Shown here in pieces: positions 46,874 through 49,970 of a DNA stretch of 49,970 nt. The DNA comes from Stenocarpella maydis (lineage: Eukaryota > Ascomycota > Sordariomycetes > Diaporthales > Diaporthaceae). The DNA is taken from NCBI GenBank assembly GCA_002270565.1, contig NQMI01000021.1, positions 361,717 through 411,686 on the forward strand, read 5' to 3'. Position numbers and translations under genes: made by a program. The notes under the pieces were generated by a model. That model had not been told where the DNA came from. It did not search any database and saw only the letters and a program-made list of their open reading frames with translations. How positions within the stretch are numbered: the stretch's first letter is position 1; the number at the start of each line of letters is the position of its first letter.

Positions 46874-47889
46874 TGTTGGATGGGTTATGTATTGCAATAT
46901 GAGTGGGGTGTTGTTGTTATATTTCTCTCTCTCTCTCTCAGTAGTGGGTGTAGTGGGCGTAGCCCACCAGTTATCTCGGGTCTTATATAGTGGGTGGTAG
47001 TTGCTTAGTAAGCAACTACGCCCTCTGGCTACAGTATGGTGGCTGTAGCGATAGCCCACTAGTGTGCTGTTGCATACTACTATTGCTACACTGTTAGTCT
47101 TTTCTTTTAAAAATTATAGTAAAAAAAATCCCAGGCGTGGGGTTGAACCCACGCTCTCGCTATTGTAATAAAAATAAAAGAATTGCTGTATTCATCACCA
47201 GAATCCCTGTATTGCCGTTGCTTTTGGTTGTAGCAGCCCCTTTGCTAAGCTTATTACATATACCGTTGTACTAAGTGCCCATTAAATATAGGCACCCGGA
47301 GAGGCCTAGCGTATTATAGCGGTCCCTACTTCCTCTGGAAGCTAGGAGCCCGTAATTATATAGTCCGGTATAATATAGTGCTTTTCCTATATAAAATGTC
47401 TGCTTCTATTAACGTGTACTGCTCATTTGTTGTCTTTAGTACTTAAGGGTTTTAAAAGAAATGCACAATAAGGACTTGTGTTTCTTTTGCCTATAGGCTA
47501 TAGGTTGAATAAGGATTTGCCTGGAACTGGAATAATAATTGCCCGGACTCCTTAGAATTGGAATAATAACTATCCGGCCTTCCGGACCCCTTCTTTCTCT
47601 TTACTGAGTATTAATAATTAGCTAAATTGGGTATAGTTTAGATTAGCTGCTAATCTGACGGCAGATATTGATGATAAGTTCTGATGATAACTTGATCTAT
47701 AAAAGCCCTCTTTGCCTAAGGCTATTTAGGAGAAGAACACTTAGTAAAGCCCTCTCCGTTAGAGGCTAATAGCAAGAGTTGGTGGGTGTAGATAAGGTAG
47801 TAGTTGGGTTAGGTAGGGATTATAGCAGATGGTAATAAATGGTATATTGGAGCTAATTCATTAATAAAATGTATAGTAGAGCGTGTAAT
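46874..47889 (-). repeat. Central LTR shared by the two copia elements (left part)
   Basis: The sequence from TGTTGGATGGG at 46874 repeats the copy at 39511 almost throughout, differing mainly by C/T and G/A changes. To its left is element 1 leader and gag; to its right, past the inserted solo LTR, is RNase H of element 2. It therefore serves as 3' LTR of one and 5' LTR of the other. The right end of the LTR is not resolved. Confidence 0.75.
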
Positions 47890-48350
47890 TGTAATGATCA
47901 AAGGGTTTCCGAGTACATTAAACCTGAAAGATCAAGGGTTTATATTCGGAATACATTGTTAGGCGGTTATTAAGCAATATTATGAACTAACAATGATCAC
48001 TAGCTATAAGGCTATCTAATGTCGGGATTGAATACTTAGATTAATAACTAAAGAGTCTATTCTATGAAAACTATCTACTATAGTGATAACCATATCCATA
48101 TATATATTCCAACTCTTTAGTAGCTCGCAGGCTCGCATACCGAGCCATCGAGCCATTACATAAGGCTTGATACTTCATCCTTCGAGCGGGCTCGTGTGGC
48201 TTGCAACCGAGCGTTGCGAGCCGGACCCTAACCCTGATAAGGTGGCATTACTGATTGGATCAGGCGGGACGACCTCTTCGGGAGCCGTTTCCCGCCCTGC
48301 GGGGTTGTCTTCTGCGGTAGTCAGTCGCCAATGTGTGTTGGCTCATAACA
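47890..48350. mobile_element. Solo LTR, 461 bp, TG..CA ends with 5-bp target duplication
   Basis: The element starts TGTAATGATC and ends GCTCATAACA; the ends form a short imperfect inverted repeat (TGTAATG / CATAACA). It is flanked by GTAAT at 47885-47889 and 48351-48355. The uninterrupted copy near 40521 has a single GTAAT at the same place, which proves an insertion. No internal coding region is present, so it is a solo LTR left after recombination. The right half is GC-richer than its surroundings. The family is not identified. Confidence 0.92.
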
Positions 48351-49715
48351 GTAATGTTTGATGCTGCTCTTGGTAAGTATGTAAAATACACGTTGAGTAG
48401 GAGTTAAGACCGTGAAATCTTGATTGGGGATGCTTGATATATATAGCTAGCAGCTTAAGTGCCCGTAGGATAGTGGTAACCCTTATTACCTAAACCCTTA
48501 GTGCGTAGGCACTACTGTAAAAATCTTAGCTATAAGGTCTTGCCCTTGGGATGGATTTGAACTATATATTGGCTAATTGTGCAGCTCCTTAGGGTAAGAT
48601 GTAGGTAACTAGTTGATGGGGATCTGAAGTTTTGCTGGCTGTTGGTACTGTGTGATTTCTTTTTATGTCTTAAGGTACTTGTTGACTTCTATCTGGGGCT
48701 TAGGGTGCTGGGAAGTAGTGATTCTTCCTTTATGTGGGGTAGCATTAGTGTTGCGTTAGTGTATTGCTGACTAAGTTGCGTTGGTTAGTTAATTGCTATT
48801 GAGTATGCTTTTGCTAGGTAAGTTAGCATATAGCTGTTCTTATAGCAATTGTTGTAATCCCTTATATGGTATTTAGGTAGAGGAAGGGGTTGTTGCTAAC
48901 TGGCTATAGTTTATATATCCTTCCACCTTAATGATAAGGGTATTGTTGTTAATGAGGCGTTCTAGTGCCTTGTTTGGTGTACTCTTTATAAAGGCATCTG
49001 CTGGGTTATAGTCCCTAGTAATCTACCGGATCTTATGGATCTTATGCTTCTTATATGACTGCCTTAATGCTATTATGTTAATCATTAGGCGTTTTTCTTT
49101 TATTATTCCTAGTTTGACTAGATACTTATATAATAAGTATAAGTCTATATAGATGATAAGAGGGATTTCTGATAGACTTAGGCATTTGGTAACTTAGCGT
49201 AAAGTAGCTAATATTATAATCCCTATATTGAAGCTGTTCACTATACTGTAAATCTTGGAAGTAAGTATGCTATATATAACTCTCTTATACTTTATTAATG
49301 ACTAATGGAGGATGTTTCTGGTAATCTTCTATATAGATGGTTGCTTAATCTGCTTTTTATTTATTAAGGCAATTATATAGCTAATTTAGGAACTAAGGTT
49401 CTTGTTATTAGCAAAATACCTGTTTATAAAGATTATTAACTTAGCTGCTATAAGGTCTAGAGGAATGTAGTTAAGGCTATAGTTAAGGTAGTCTGCTTGC
49501 TACTTTAGCTGCCTATTTAACTTAATATAGTTCTCTTCTTTGGGGTCTTGAATTTATGCTGCAATAGAGAGGTTAAATGCTGCTTCTAGATGGCAAATAG
49601 AAGCTAGATATGCTCCTTATGTGTATTGTTCCATGTACTATTGAATGCAATCTATAGCTATGTAGTTAACTGGCTGTATCTTTGCCCCTTGGCCCTTCTG
49701 TCTGAGATATATAAT
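48351..49715 (-). mobile_element. Ty1/copia element 2, 3' part with RNase H remnant
   Basis: This matches 40526-41877 of element 1 base for base except for transition-type differences and a 7-bp indel near 49580. It carries the same RNase H reading on the minus strand with stops. It ends abruptly at ATAAT, 49715, where another element begins; the rest of element 2 lies beyond the window or is missing. Confidence 0.85.
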
Positions 49716-49970
49716 TGTTAAACGGAACCGCTCAGCAGGGCGTTGGTACTCCGTGCAAGGAGTTACCCTAGACTTTGTTGTAAGGAGTTACCCTAGACTT
49801 CCTAGCAAGGAGTTACCCTAGACTTGCGAGTCAGGCGATTTTCGCTAAGTACGCCCAGTGCGTGCGTGACGCAAGATGAGTTTGGTGGCCGTGAGTCGAT
49901 TATTTTGGCCTGCATTTGCACCTTAATTCAGACCTCTGCATTACCCTTATTTCTTACCCAAAAAGTATAT
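49716..49970. mobile_element. Start of another LTR-like element, running off the window
   Basis: At 49716 the copia match stops and TGTTAAACGGAACC begins, a TG start typical of an LTR, preceded by ATAAT as a possible target duplication. The sequence is much more GC-rich than its surroundings, so it is younger or has escaped RIP. It contains three 25-bp repeats. The end lies outside the window and cannot be checked. Confidence 0.55.
49757..49825. repeat. Three 25-bp tandem units with core AAGGAGTTACCCTAGACTT
   Basis: The 19-bp core is identical at 49757, 49782 and 49807, separated by 6-bp variable spacers (TGTTGT, CCTAGC). Such arrays are common in LTR regulatory parts. Confidence 0.9.

Noticed and set aside
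1..49970. CRISPR arrays or prokaryotic operons
   Set aside because: No regularly spaced repeat-spacer pattern is seen, and spliced genes with fungal motifs mark the sequence as eukaryotic.

Overview
The window looks like nuclear DNA of a filamentous ascomycete, probably a Sordariomycete. The genic part has roughly balanced to GC-rich composition, short introns (54-183 bp) with GT..AG ends and CTRAY-like branch sites, and fungal gene families. It is flanked by very AT-rich blocks (about 1-1430 and 38551-49715) whose transposon reading frames are broken mostly by TAA/TAG. That is the pattern expected of repeat-induced point mutation (RIP). I cannot name the species.

Layout: AT-rich edge with a period-8 AT repeat (1-1430); a poorly resolved stretch with a possible small spliced gene (2403-2969); tRNA-Thr(CGT) (3832-3903); GH76 DFG5/DCW1-type cell-wall protein (5149-6790, +); a short protein resembling a diverged velvet domain (7367-7888, -); CPS1-type M20 carboxypeptidase (8536-10302, -); GFA-domain zinc protein (11576-12292, -); a five-exon cytochrome P450 (13976-15927, +); a 9.6-kb interval with no convincing gene (15928-25568); a type II membrane GT31-like glycosyltransferase (25569-27260, +); a SYLF/YSC84 protein (29281-31306, -); an F-box/DUF6546-like protein (31797-33853, -); an unrecognised 376-aa ORF (34724-35854, -); and an MFS transporter of the allantoate-permease type (36313-38018, -).

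The right 11 kb is a nest of retroelements. Two Ty1/copia elements of one family lie head to tail on the minus strand and appear to share a central LTR. Inside that repeat sits a 461-bp TG..CA solo LTR with a perfect 5-bp target duplication. A further, much less mutated LTR-like sequence begins at 49716 and runs off the window.

The genes do not form an obvious operon-like or biosynthetic cluster. The P450 stands alone, without backbone enzyme genes. The cell-wall/secretory theme (GH76, GT31) is shared by two genes 20 kb apart. Exon models for GH76, P450, GFA, SYLF, DUF6546 and MFS were built by hand. In each, codon phase is continuous across every junction and the motifs expected of the family are kept. 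No single new system stands out. The most unusual items are the diverged velvet-like protein, the frame conflict in the SYLF tail, and the nested retroelement structure.
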